DNA from: Verrucomicrobiota bacterium
Lineage (GTDB): Bacteria; Verrucomicrobiota; Verrucomicrobiia; Limisphaerales; J093
Assembly: GCA_022710935.1 (NCBI GenBank)
Contig: JAKLFY010000038.1
Location: 1 to 61,932 of the forward strand
Length of the DNA: 61,932 bases
Direction of reading: 5' to 3'
Below, piece by piece: positions 16,691-25,219 of the stretch. The translations under genes and the position numbers were made by a program. Each line of letters begins with the position of its first letter. The stretch's first letter is position 1. The notes beneath the pieces were generated by a model that saw only the letters and a list, made by a program, of their open reading frames with translations, was not told the origin of the DNA and made no database searches.

Positions 16691-17428
16691 CTAAAACCAC
16701 CAACTCCGGCAGATCTCGAGCACGTCGAGCGTTCCCCCCGGCCAGTAGCGGTTGGCCGGCAGCCGGAAGCTCCCAGACGCCTCGTCAAAGGCGAGTGTGG
16801 CCGGGCGCGAGGGATCGTTTGGGTCGTAGGCTGCAAAGCGCGTCTCACCCCGGCCCGCCTCGGCGGACATCAGCAACATGCCGTGATTGATCGTGAGCCG
16901 CGGGAACCGGACCAGATGGACGATGGGGGGCGCGCCGTGCGCGAGCCGTTCGACGAGTCGGGCGCAGGTCCGTTGCTGGTGCGCCCGCGAGATCGGGAGC
17001 ACCATCCGCCAGTGGCTCCGCAGCACGTACGAGCGCCAGGCGCCCCCGCACTCGGCTTTGAGCAATGGCTCGTGCGCGTGGCTCAACGCCCGCAACCCCG
17101 CGAAGCCGGAAAAGGTCACTCGGCGTTCCGGCGGGGACGGCACGCGCGGATTGCGGGACACGACCTCCCGGACGCGCCGCCGGAGATGGGATTGGGCGAC
17201 CTGTGTTTCCTCCGGCAGGAAATCGGCATGGAAGAAAAATGACCGGGCTGCGCGCACCATGACGAAGCAGCGCAGGGCATAATCGGGCCGCGGCCGGCGC
17301 GCGACGAGTTTGGGACGCCCGCGCCCGGGATCGAACTCATACGCGCAGACCAGTTCGTTAGCGAAGGCAAACGCGTCGCGCTCGAAGTCGAATCGGCGCG
17401 GCGGTGCGATGATGAGCGGTTGCGGCAT
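16691..17428 (-). CDS. Unknown protein with possible papain-like fold
   Basis: A 245-residue soluble protein with no signal peptide. I do not recognise it. The C-terminal third carries LTINHGMLLMSAEAG followed by FAAYDPNDPSRP, an arrangement of His then Asp/Asn after beta-strands that resembles cysteine-peptidase/transglutaminase-fold proteins. No convincing nucleophile cysteine stands out, so this is weak. It is divergent from the AMP-ligase gene and lies within the lipid cluster on both sides. The start at 17428 (MPQPLIIAPPRRFDFERD) is preferred over 17521 because the extra 31 residues look non-coding. Confidence 0.65.
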   Translation of the reverse strand: MPQPLIIAPPRRFDFERDAFAFANELVCAYEFDPGRGRPKLVARRPRPDYALRCFVMVRAARSFFFHADFLPEETQVAQSHLRRRVREVVSRNPRVPSPPERRVTFSGFAGLRALSHAHEPLLKAECGGAWRSYVLRSHWRMVLPISRAHQQRTCARLVERLAHGAPPIVHLVRFPRLTINHGMLLMSAEAGRGETRFAAYDPNDPSRPATLAFDEASGSFRLPANRYWPGGTLDVLEICRSWWF

Positions 17429-17613
17429 TCGGATCGGATCGGCAGGGTGGACCGTGCAAGGCCACGAGCCCGTGACGACCGGGTCAAGTCCTCTTTTGCC
17501 TCGATCTGTCGGCTTGTTCAAGGATTCTGCGGAGGCATCGCTTCGGGAGGTTGCCCGCCAGGATCGGTTTTGGGATGCTCCGGGGCGCGGCTGGCGGACA
17601 ATGGACCTCGAAG

Positions 17614-18864
17614 ATGATGGCGCTTTACGAACGTTGGCGGACAGTGGCGGACGAACATCGGGACGAGCTTGCGTTGCGCGACCTCGCTTCCGATGTGCGT
17701 TGGACCTTTGCCGAACTGGCGGCGCACGCCGAGAGGGGCTCGAACGAGCCCGGTCCGGCCGCGTTCCCCCAGGGCGCGGGGGCCGGCTTCATCCTCAGCG
17801 TGCTTCGCGCCTGGCGGGCCGGCCAGGTTGTCTGCCCCCTCGAACCCGACCAACCGCGTCCCGACGTCCCGTGGCCGGACGCGCCAATCGTCCACGTCAA
17901 GACGACCTCGGCGACCACGGGGCGCCCGCGTCTGATTGCGTTCACGGCGAAGCAACTGGCCGCCGATGCCGCGAATCTCACTCGAACGATGGGCTTGCGG
18001 CCCGAGTGGCCGAACCTCGCCGTGATATCCTTGGCCCATTCCTACGGGTTTTCGAACTTCGTCACCCCGCTCCTGCTCCAGGGGATTCCGCTGATCCTGG
18101 GCGTGGCGGCCCTGCCCGAGGCGATCCGCCTGGCGGCGCGGGACGAGGCCGGATTGACACTTCCCGGCGTGCCTGCTCTGTGGCGCGTGTGGCATGAGGC
18201 GAAGGCCATCCCGTCCAATACCCGGCTGGCCATCTCCGCCGGGGCGCCGCTGCCGATCGCGCTGGAAACCGCCGTCTACGAGGCCACAGGAATCAAGATT
18301 CACAATTTCTACGGATCTTCCGAGTGCGGCGGGATCGCCTATGATGCCACCAGCACACCGCGGCAGGAGGCTGCGCTCGCGGGCGCTCCGATCGAGAACG
18401 TGACGCTGGCCGTGGCCGAGGACGGCTGTCTTGAAGTGCGCGGGCACAATGTGGCGGAGGGGTACTGGCCGGAACCGGCCCCGGCGCTTCGAGGGGGAGT
18501 CTTCCGCACCTGCGACCTGGGGAGCATTCGAAACGGCCGGGTCTATGTCACGGGCCGTGCCGGTGATGTCATTCATGTCGCGGGGCGCAAGGTGGCGCCG
18601 GAATCGATCGAGCGCGAGTTGCTACGGCACCCCGAGGTGCGCGAAGCGGCTGTGCTTGGGGTGTTGCAGCCCGATGCCCACGAGGAGACCATCGCGGCAG
18701 TGGTCGTGTGCGATGCGCGCGTGACGGAAGGCGCCCTGCGCCAGTTCCTCCTCGAGCGCCTTCCGGCATGGCAGGTGCCGCGGCTCTGGCGCATCCAGAA
18801 CGAGTCCCTGACCAACGCCCGCGGCAAGATCGCCCGCGCCCAGTGGCGCCGCGCATTTGTGTGA
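17614..18864 (+). CDS. AMP-dependent acyl/aryl-CoA or -ACP ligase
   Basis: A 416-residue ANL-superfamily adenylating enzyme, shorter than the usual ~500. The P-loop-like motif is TTSATTGRPRLI, the A5 region is NFYGSSECGG, the A7 region GGVFRTCDLG and the A8 hinge GRAGDVIHVAGRKVAPESIE. The terminal catalytic lysine lies in NARGKIARAQWR. It should activate the starter acid as an acyl-AMP and load it on the ACP, as in aryl-polyene clusters. It faces the FabZ-like gene convergently. Either ATG of the pair at 17614/17617 could start translation. Confidence 0.9.
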   Translation: MMALYERWRTVADEHRDELALRDLASDVRWTFAELAAHAERGSNEPGPAAFPQGAGAGFILSVLRAWRAGQVVCPLEPDQPRPDVPWPDAPIVHVKTTSATTGRPRLIAFTAKQLAADAANLTRTMGLRPEWPNLAVISLAHSYGFSNFVTPLLLQGIPLILGVAALPEAIRLAARDEAGLTLPGVPALWRVWHEAKAIPSNTRLAISAGAPLPIALETAVYEATGIKIHNFYGSSECGGIAYDATSTPRQEAALAGAPIENVTLAVAEDGCLEVRGHNVAEGYWPEPAPALRGGVFRTCDLGSIRNGRVYVTGRAGDVIHVAGRKVAPESIERELLRHPEVREAAVLGVLQPDAHEETIAAVVVCDARVTEGALRQFLLERLPAWQVPRLWRIQNESLTNARGKIARAQWRRAFV

Positions 18865-18933
18865 GCTTGTGGGGCCGGGCTCCGGGTCTCGGGACTGCGG
18901 CGCGGCCCTCGCGCCAGGCAGGCCCGGCCCGGT

Positions 18934-19413
18934 TTACCCGGGTCGGTTGCGCGTGATCGCGTCGCGCAGGCCGGCGCTGACGCCGCTCAACGCCAGGGTT
19001 GCTTTCAACAGCGGTCTTCCGGTCAGTGTGACTTCCACTTCGCCTTGGATCAAAGGTCCCAGCCGCCCTGTGACGCGCGCGGCGATCTCGATGGTCTCTC
19101 CCGGTCGGGCCGAGCCGGTGATCTTTGCGGCGCGGACGGCTGTGAGCTTGAGGTCCGCCAGCGGCCCGGTCTCGGGATCGGTCTGCGCCACAATCCCGGC
19201 AAGCTGCGCGCCGGCCTCGATCAGGAGCACTCCCGGCATGAGGGGTTGCCCTGGGAAATGGCCCCGCAGAAACGGTTCGTCGCCGCGCACCCGGTACTCG
19301 GCCACGGCCTCCTTGCCGGGCGTGAGGCGCAACACGCGGTCCAGAAACCGAAACTCGGGCCCGTGCGGCAGCAATTGGAGGGCCGCGGCGAGATCGATGG
19401 GGGCGGGGGTCAT
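18934..19413 (-). CDS. FabZ-like 3-hydroxyacyl-ACP dehydratase
   Basis: A 159-residue hotdog-fold protein. LPHGPEFRFLDRVL corresponds to the FabZ LPHRYPFLLVDRV motif, and the catalytic pair is H52 (GHFPGQPLMPG) and E66 (VLLIEAGAQ). It removes water from 3-hydroxyacyl-ACP to give trans-2-enoyl chains. Its ATG overlaps the stop of the LolA-like gene (ATGA, 19410-19413), making it the last gene of a four-gene overlapping operon. No ketoreductase is seen in the cluster, so the 3-hydroxyacyl substrate would have to come from a housekeeping FabG. Confidence 0.92.
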   Translation of the reverse strand: MTPAPIDLAAALQLLPHGPEFRFLDRVLRLTPGKEAVAEYRVRGDEPFLRGHFPGQPLMPGVLLIEAGAQLAGIVAQTDPETGPLADLKLTAVRAAKITGSARPGETIEIAARVTGRLGPLIQGEVEVTLTGRPLLKATLALSGVSAGLRDAITRNRPG

Positions 19414-20099
19414 GGCGCGAGCGGTTTGGAGATGAGAAAGTCGGGCGGGATGGCGGGCCTGAACAGGTCGTTCGGGAGATCGCGGTTGAACGCGGCGCCG
19501 CGATAATCGCTGCGCATTCGCGACCCATCGAGAAACTGCATTTCGGTGGCCAGCAACGAAAAGTCCGTGGCGGCCAGAACCACGCGGAGCGTCGGCATCA
19601 CGCGCCGGGCGGACGCGTTCGAGGGCTCGAGTTCGATCTGCCAGGCCTGATCGACGGACTCGAGAGAGCGCACCCGGAAACGGGCGTCGAAATCAGCGCG
19701 ATCCCGTGGAAAACCGGCGTCCAACAAGCCAAGCGCTTCGCTCATCGGGCCGGATTGGGCGGCATCGAGCGGGTAGTGCTCGACCCGTTTGAGGCGGGGA
19801 TAGATCACCTGGAGCAATTGGTCGTCTCGGACCGCGATGGTCTGGGCGGGGACGCCCAATTCCCAGCGGAAGCGATTTGGCCTGGCGAACCAGACGTGGC
19901 CGGTGGACACCAGCGGTTGGTTGAGCGCCTTGAGCCGGCGCGTCTGAACGAATTCCGCCGTCCAGGTGGTGAAGTTGGTCTGCGCGGCAAGCCAGGCCTC
20001 GATCACTCCGTTGGTATCCGCTGCGCGGAGCACTGCCGGCTCGAGGAGGAAGGCGAGCAGGACCACGCCAAACAACGAGCGGCTTTCCGATGTCCTCAT
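19410..20099 (-). CDS. LolA-like outer-membrane carrier protein
   Basis: A 229-residue periplasmic protein. A Sec signal (residues 1-27, LFGVVLLAFLLEPAVLRAAD) is followed by a LolA-type half-barrel: TWTAEFVQTRRLKAL, GHVWFARPNRFRWEL and TLRVVLAATDFSLLA. LolA-like proteins in aryl-polyene clusters are thought to ferry the lipid product to the outer membrane. The ATG start at 20099 overlaps the stop of the exporter-acyltransferase gene by 4 bp; the longer frame from 20162 adds residues inside that gene and lacks a signal. It is not the housekeeping LolA, given its context. Confidence 0.88.
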   Translation of the reverse strand: MRTSESRSLFGVVLLAFLLEPAVLRAADTNGVIEAWLAAQTNFTTWTAEFVQTRRLKALNQPLVSTGHVWFARPNRFRWELGVPAQTIAVRDDQLLQVIYPRLKRVEHYPLDAAQSGPMSEALGLLDAGFPRDRADFDARFRVRSLESVDQAWQIELEPSNASARRVMPTLRVVLAATDFSLLATEMQFLDGSRMRSDYRGAAFNRDLPNDLFRPAIPPDFLISKPLAP

Positions 20100-23000
20100 T
20101 CGATCTCCCGGTTTCTTGTTTTCGGGGCGCCCTCGCCCCACAACGGGACGAAGTGATACCACTGGTCGGCATGTTGCCGGACGACCGGTTCGAAGACACG
20201 CAGGATCTGCTCCGCCAACCGGCGTCGCGCCTCGCGGTCACCGATCGCTCGACGGTCGTACAGGATTTCCGGCAGGACGTGGGCGGCGTAGGCGTCGCCG
20301 TCGGCAACCACATATACTGGCACCAGAGCGCACCCGGAGGCGCGGGCGAGTTCCGCGGGGGCGATCGAGGCCTGGAAGGGGCGGCCGAAGAACTCGACCG
20401 TGACCGCGGTCGGTGGGGGCGGCCGATCGACCAGGAGCGCGACGACGGCTCCGTCCTGCAAGCGCTTGATGACCTCGACAAACGCGAAGGCGTCCTGGCC
20501 GATGACGAGCGTTTCGACGCCCCATCGAGCCCTGGCCTGCTGGCGCAGTTCGGTGAAACCGCGGCCGGGTTCGGCCTGGGTGAGAACGAGGAGTCGGACG
20601 CCTCTTTGGGCGAGCAGCCAGCCGCCAATCTCCCAGTTCCCGAGATGGGGCGTGACCAACAACACACCCTGGCGGCGCTCGAGAGCGGCCTGGAATATTT
20701 CGTAGCCGCTCCAGTGCGAAAGGGAGATTCCTTCTGACGCGCCGCTTTCGTGGCGCAGCAGGTCGGTGATCTTCGAGGAGAAATTGGCGAGCAACCGCCG
20801 CGCTGCCACTCGCGCCGCCACTCGATCGCTTCGATGGATCGGCAGCAGATTCGCCTCGATGACGCGGAGCCGCTTGGGTCGGAACGCGCCATAGGCCGTT
20901 GCGCACAGCCGACCGATGGCCCAACAGGCCGGGCGGGGCAGCAGGCGAACGCCCCGGAGCCCAAGCCGCCACACCCGCGGCCCGTACGTCGCCGAGGGGC
21001 GTGCCAGCGCGGCCTGACCGACGGCATCCAGGTTCGGTCCGTTCGAATCCCCGTCGCCACTCCCCTGTTGTTCGTCCCGCCCGATGCAGATCCACCATGC
21101 CGGCACCACAAACAGCGCGGTGATGCAGGCCGTTGCGACGCCCAGCGCACAGATGAGGCCCAGGCTTGCCAGGCCTGGATTGCCCGACAGGCCATTCGAG
21201 CCGAATCCGGCGATGGTGGTTGCGGCGCACAGCGCCAGGGCGCGTCCGGTGATGCGCCGGACGGCGCCGAGGTCGCCACGATGACGCCGCAGGGCCATCT
21301 GGATGTGAATCGTGTAGTCCACCGCGGCTCCGAGCAGGAGCGGCACGGCCGCCAGGCTCATCAGGTTCCAGGCGATTCCCGCCGCGCTCATCACAGCCTG
21401 GAGCACGAGCACGGTGAAGCCGAGCGCCCCGAGGCCGATTGCGACCTCCGTCCAGCGCCGGAACGCGAGCCAGAGACAGAGCGTCACCACCGCGGCAATG
21501 CCCAGCGCCACCCATGCCATGCGCCGCTCGACGTGGGACACCAGGCTCTCGCCCAAGAGCGGCCACCCCGTCAGCCAGACGCCCGGCATGCCCGGATCCA
21601 GTTCCGCGGCCCGCCGCGCGGGGGAATCGGATGTCGGATCGAGAGCGCCCAGGGCCAGCCAACCGTCGGCGCTTCGGGCCGAGACGCGTTCGAGAAGCCA
21701 GCGGGAGGTCTCGTTTGTGGGCCATGAGCCGGTGCGGGACGACGCTCGGTTGCTCCAGACAGCCAGCACTTGTTCGGCAAGTGCGGTGGCTTCGGGCGTG
21801 AATCCAGCCTGATGCGCGGCGCCGCGGATCGCTGGCGCCCGCCGCGCCAGCTCGATGGCGGCAGCTTGGTTGATGTCGTGCCAATCCGGGCGCGGCCAGA
21901 TCGTCGTGGGAAGCCTCACGGAGTAATCGACGGCGTGTGCCCGAGCATCGGCCTTGCCCGCCGCCCGGACGCGTTCTTCCGTCGCATGCGAAGGAGACGC
22001 GGCGTGGGCGCTGCGCGGTGTCTTCTCGTGATCGACCCGGGGGCCGAGTGGCACATCGCGATCCAGGACACGCTCGAAGTGCGTCTCGAGATTGCGCAGC
22101 GTGCGCCCGACCTCCGCCTCGTCCTGCCCGGACACCACGAGCAACAGCGGTTCGCCGTACCGGCTCATTTCTTGGCGCAGCTCGGTCAGCGCCGCGTTGG
22201 CGTGAAGGTTGCGCGGTTCGAGCGCCACGTTCCCTCGCTCGACCCGGATTCCGCAGCGCAGGAGCGTGGCCAGCGCGATGGCGGTCGCGAGAAAGGATGC
22301 GATGCGCCAGCCTGCGAGGTTGCCGGCTGGCCGTGACATCTCACAGGCCTGCGCGCGGTCTGATGTATGTCCTGGCCCGGACCGATCGCGGGCTCCGCGC
22401 TGAACCTGATCCGGGCCGGTTGGCAAAGCCGCGCCTGGATGGGCTCCAGAAGGCAAGTGCCGATCGATCGGAGAGCCTCTCGATCCCGATATTCCGGACG
22501 CGCGGCGCTCGACGCCGCGCCTGGCTGCCGGCAGGAAGAGAAAGAGCATGATCGGCGGCGTCAGCAGCACGCCTGCGCCGACGAGCGTGCCGAGTTGCGA
22601 GAGCCCGGGCAGGCCGGCGAAGTTCAACATCAGGAAGGCGGTTGCCGTCGTCAGGGCCGCCCAGGTCAGCGACGGGAGCAGAAGCCGGCGCAGTGCGCTG
22701 GGGTTCAGGTTCGGACGCGCCGCGGCGTGTTCGTAAACGACAAGACCGTAATCGGCCGCCAGGCCGGCCAGGATGGCTCCAAAGCCAAGGCTGAGGGCGT
22801 TGAGCGTGCCGAACACGAAACCGCAGGCTGCGAGCGCCCCCGTCATCACCAGGAGCAGCGCCGCGACGAGCCAGCACAACGGACGCCAGTTCCGGTGCGC
22901 CCACCAAAAGAGGGCCGCGATGACCGCGAGCGTAATCAGCACGGTCAGACGCATGTCACTCGCCATGCGTGTCGAAATCTCCGCCACGAATGCGGGTGGG

Positions 23001-23704
23001 CCCGTGTACCGGACGATGGTGTCAGGCGGCCAGTCCGGCGACCGGATGACCCGGTTGGCGGCCTCCTGAACCGCCGCAAGCCAGCGGGCGCACTCGCGAT
23101 AATTGCGGAACTCGGACATGGCCTCGAGAAACAGGACGCGGAAGGCGCCGTCGGCGGAGGCGAAGCCCTCCTGCCAGGTGTTCAGGAAGGCGTCATCCGT
23201 GGCCGCTCCGGCCAGTTGTGTGAATCCGAAGGGATCGTAACTGAGTCTTGCGATTTCCGTGGGCGACAGCGAGGTGGCCAGCCGATCGCGCGCTTCGAGG
23301 GCGACCGTGGCGAGGCGGTCGGGCGCGAGGCGATCGGTCAGTCGAGCCATCCCTTCGGGAGGTTGATTGAGCCAGAGGCAGGCGATGAACTCCGCCATTT
23401 GTTCCGGGTGCTCGATCCACGGCGGCTGCCACACGACGCGGTCGGCAAGGTTGGTTTCGCGTCGCAGCGCCTCCCCAAGCAACCGGGCCGCCGTCTCGGC
23501 GGAGTCGGCGCCGGGCGCGCGGATTGTGAGGATCAGTTCGCGGGAGTTGGCGAAGTGTTTCTGATAGAGCCGCAATCCGCGCACCGCCGGCACGGACTCG
23601 GGGAGGAGGTTCAACACTTCAGTGTCCAGTCGCACGCGGGCGAGCCCCGCGACGATCAGGAGTCCCGCAAGCACCCAAGCCCAACGCCGGCGGATCCGCG
23701 TCAT
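20096..23704 (-). CDS. MMPL/RND exporter fused to LpxL-type acyltransferase
   Basis: A single 1202-residue open frame with two parts. Residues 1-850 are an MMPL-type RND transporter in two halves, each with a periplasmic domain and a 5-6 helix bundle (for example LTVLITLAVIAALFWW and LSLAAVPLLLGAAVDYTIH), joined by a hydrophilic linker near 395-470. Residues about 870-1202 are a lysophospholipid/LpxL-family acyltransferase: HLGNWE (H1020 to E1025) is the HX4(D/E) catalytic motif, followed by LVDRPPPP and EFFGRPF. In aryl-polyene loci these are normally two proteins. The fusion would place acylation of the head group next to export. It overlaps its neighbours by ATGA on both sides. Confidence 0.9.
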   Translation of the reverse strand: MTRIRRRWAWVLAGLLIVAGLARVRLDTEVLNLLPESVPAVRGLRLYQKHFANSRELILTIRAPGADSAETAARLLGEALRRETNLADRVVWQPPWIEHPEQMAEFIACLWLNQPPEGMARLTDRLAPDRLATVALEARDRLATSLSPTEIARLSYDPFGFTQLAGAATDDAFLNTWQEGFASADGAFRVLFLEAMSEFRNYRECARWLAAVQEAANRVIRSPDWPPDTIVRYTGPPAFVAEISTRMASDMRLTVLITLAVIAALFWWAHRNWRPLCWLVAALLLVMTGALAACGFVFGTLNALSLGFGAILAGLAADYGLVVYEHAAARPNLNPSALRRLLLPSLTWAALTTATAFLMLNFAGLPGLSQLGTLVGAGVLLTPPIMLFLFLPAARRGVERRASGISGSRGSPIDRHLPSGAHPGAALPTGPDQVQRGARDRSGPGHTSDRAQACEMSRPAGNLAGWRIASFLATAIALATLLRCGIRVERGNVALEPRNLHANAALTELRQEMSRYGEPLLLVVSGQDEAEVGRTLRNLETHFERVLDRDVPLGPRVDHEKTPRSAHAASPSHATEERVRAAGKADARAHAVDYSVRLPTTIWPRPDWHDINQAAAIELARRAPAIRGAAHQAGFTPEATALAEQVLAVWSNRASSRTGSWPTNETSRWLLERVSARSADGWLALGALDPTSDSPARRAAELDPGMPGVWLTGWPLLGESLVSHVERRMAWVALGIAAVVTLCLWLAFRRWTEVAIGLGALGFTVLVLQAVMSAAGIAWNLMSLAAVPLLLGAAVDYTIHIQMALRRHRGDLGAVRRITGRALALCAATTIAGFGSNGLSGNPGLASLGLICALGVATACITALFVVPAWWICIGRDEQQGSGDGDSNGPNLDAVGQAALARPSATYGPRVWRLGLRGVRLLPRPACWAIGRLCATAYGAFRPKRLRVIEANLLPIHRSDRVAARVAARRLLANFSSKITDLLRHESGASEGISLSHWSGYEIFQAALERRQGVLLVTPHLGNWEIGGWLLAQRGVRLLVLTQAEPGRGFTELRQQARARWGVETLVIGQDAFAFVEVIKRLQDGAVVALLVDRPPPPTAVTVEFFGRPFQASIAPAELARASGCALVPVYVVADGDAYAAHVLPEILYDRRAIGDREARRRLAEQILRVFEPVVRQHADQWYHFVPLWGEGAPKTRNREIE

Positions 23705-24186
23705 GGCGCCAGAAAGCCTTCGAGCCCCTCGCCCGTGGCGACATTGGTCAGACGCCAGCCCGCCCCGGTCCGCCCTTCAAAACGCCAGCCGCGGCCAGCC
23801 GGCCGTCCGCGGATTTCCTCGGCTAGCGCGAACCAGACAACACGCGGCGGCGCGACACCGCATCCTTTGGATCGCCGACGCGAGGCGGCGGATTCGACCG
23901 ACCAGAGACCGGCCTCGGCGCGCGCCGTCGCGAGCGTGAAGGGCGGTTTGGCGAATTGCACGAAGCAGTCGCGGTCCGCGCGCGTCGCCAGCAGGATCTC
24001 GCCCGCCACGCCTCTCTCGGTCCGGGAGCGAGTCCAGACCGCCTGTCCATGTCGCAGCGACCAACCGGACTCCAAGTCGGCCGGGGGCAAAGACGGAACC
24101 GTGCGACAGTTGGTCAGCAGGCACGCGCAGACGAGCCAGGCCAGGGGGAGGGCCCGACGCCTGCGTGCGGCGCAGAGGCGGTTCAT
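23701..24186 (-). CDS. DUF3261-like lipoprotein
   Basis: A 161-residue outer-membrane lipoprotein candidate. The Arg-rich, then hydrophobic N-terminus (RRRRALPLAWLVCACLLTNC) ends in a lipobox-like LTNC, with Asn at -1, which is unusual. Its beta-rich body, position and size agree with the DUF3261 lipoproteins that accompany MMPL exporters in aryl-polyene clusters, but the sequence match is by eye and modest. Its stop overlaps the exporter start (23701-23704). It is the first gene of a four-gene operon, with a palindromic element just upstream. Confidence 0.7.
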   Translation of the reverse strand: MNRLCAARRRRALPLAWLVCACLLTNCRTVPSLPPADLESGWSLRHGQAVWTRSRTERGVAGEILLATRADRDCFVQFAKPPFTLATARAEAGLWSVESAASRRRSKGCGVAPPRVVWFALAEEIRGRPAGRGWRFEGRTGAGWRLTNVATGEGLEGFLAP

Positions 24187-24272
24187 CGTGAGCGGGTCGT
24201 CCATGCGCTCGGAAGTCTAGTCGGGGCACTGACATCAAGGCAAGGCGGTTGCCGCATGATCACCCGGCCCCA

Positions 24273-24405
24273 GTGCATCTGGAGGTTGTCGGTGGGAATC
24301 GAGCTTGCGCCGCGTGGGGGCACGCGGCCTACACCGGGAGTCTCCATCCTTTGCAGGCCCGGCGCCCTCGCCGGGCGACAGAACACCGACAACAACCAGA
24401 TGGAC
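24273..24405 (+). repeat. Palindromic element family 1, copy 3
   Basis: A 133-bp copy, left end GTGCATCTGGAGGTTGTCGG and right end CCGACAACAACCAGATGGAC. It lies in the divergent gap between the DUF3261 operon and the toxin-antitoxin pair, so it cannot be a simple terminator for either. Confidence 0.9.
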
Positions 24406-24457
24406 CGGCCCGGGCGACCGGCTTGACGGGATCCGGCATAAAACATAGTTTAACATC

Positions 24458-24685
24458 ATGACAAAGACCATTGCGAAGATTGGCAACTCGCAGGGGGTGA
24501 TCTTCGATTCCGCCCTGATGGACCTGGCGCGGCTCAAGGTGGGCGATCAGGTGACAGTCACCGTGCATAGAGGCGGGTCGATCGTGCTGACGCCAGTGCG
24601 TCCGGTGATCCAGCCGGACAAGGCGGCGGCCACGGCGAAGCGCTTGATCAGGAAGAACGCGGAGTTGTTCCGGCGATTGTCATGA
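24458..24685 (+). CDS. AbrB/MazE-type antitoxin
   Basis: A 75-residue DNA-binding protein with a swapped-hairpin AbrB fold: KTIAKIGNSQGVIFDSALMD, then LKVGDQVTVTVHRGGSIVLTP. The C-terminal tail (AATAKRLIRKNAELFRRLS) is the likely toxin-binding helix. It is followed by a Doc toxin gene with a 4-bp ATGA overlap, so it should neutralise that toxin and repress the shared promoter. Doc is classically paired with Phd; pairing with an AbrB-fold antitoxin is a known but less usual arrangement. Confidence 0.88.
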   Translation: MTKTIAKIGNSQGVIFDSALMDLARLKVGDQVTVTVHRGGSIVLTPVRPVIQPDKAAATAKRLIRKNAELFRRLS

Positions 24686-25086
24686 AACGGCCGCTGGCCC
24701 ATCCCACCGTGGACGCGGTGAAGGCGATCCACCGTGAGGTGCTGGCCGCGCATGGTGGGGCCGCGGTTGTGCGCGACGAGGCGTTGCTCGAGTCGGCGGT
24801 GGCCGCACCCCAGGCCACGACAGCGGGCAGACCGCTGTTCGCCGATCCCGTGGAGATCGCGGCGGCGTATCTGTTCTACCTTTGCAGGAACCATTCCTTC
24901 GTGGACGGCACCAAGCGGACGGCCCTGGCGACGTGCCTGGTCTTTTTGAGCGAAAACGGCCTGCTGCCGGACGACACGCTCGATGTGGACGCGTGGGAGG
25001 CGCTGACGCTGGATGTTTCGGCCAGCCGGCTTGACCGGGAGCAGACGACCAAACGGCTGCGGGGACTTCTTCGTGCACGGGAATAG
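24682..25086 (+). CDS. doc: Doc/Fic-type toxin
   Basis: A 134-residue death-on-curing protein. Doc of phage P1 inactivates EF-Tu by phosphorylation through a Fic active site. The motif here is H71-S-F-V-D75-G-T-K78-R79: catalytic H71 and the K/R pair remain, but threonine replaces the usual asparagine. The inner region VVRDEALLESAVAAPQAT is standard for the family. Expected to be kept silent by the overlapping antitoxin gene. Activity with the altered motif is open. Confidence 0.88.
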   Translation: MKRPLAHPTVDAVKAIHREVLAAHGGAAVVRDEALLESAVAAPQATTAGRPLFADPVEIAAAYLFYLCRNHSFVDGTKRTALATCLVFLSENGLLPDDTLDVDAWEALTLDVSASRLDREQTTKRLRGLLRARE

Positions 25087-25094
25087 AGCGATGT

Positions 25095-25167
25095 CTAACC
25101 CGCATATTTACACCCCGTCGGTCCACATGGCAGTCAGACTTCGCAGGAAGAGTGCTATGCGGGTTAG
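25095..25167 (+). repeat. Palindromic element family 2, copy 2 (complete)
   Basis: A 73-bp element bounded by perfect 11-bp inverted repeats CTAACCCGCAT and ATGCGGGTTAG, with internal ACACCCCGTCGGTCCACATG and CAGTCAGACTTCGCAGG. It begins 8 bp after the doc stop codon. It is the best-preserved copy and defines the family ends. Confidence 0.88.
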
Positions 25168-25219
25168 AGAAGCCGGGAGACACGGACTCACGTTGATCGA
25201 GACGAGCGGCCGCATTGCT

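Noticed and set aside
8043-24186. A ladderane biosynthesis cluster.
   Set aside because: A radical SAM enzyme, ACP, ketosynthase and FabZ recall proposed ladderane genes, but the phytoene-desaturase-type enzymes of those proposals are missing and the exporter/LolA/AMP-ligase set is the aryl-polyene arrangement.
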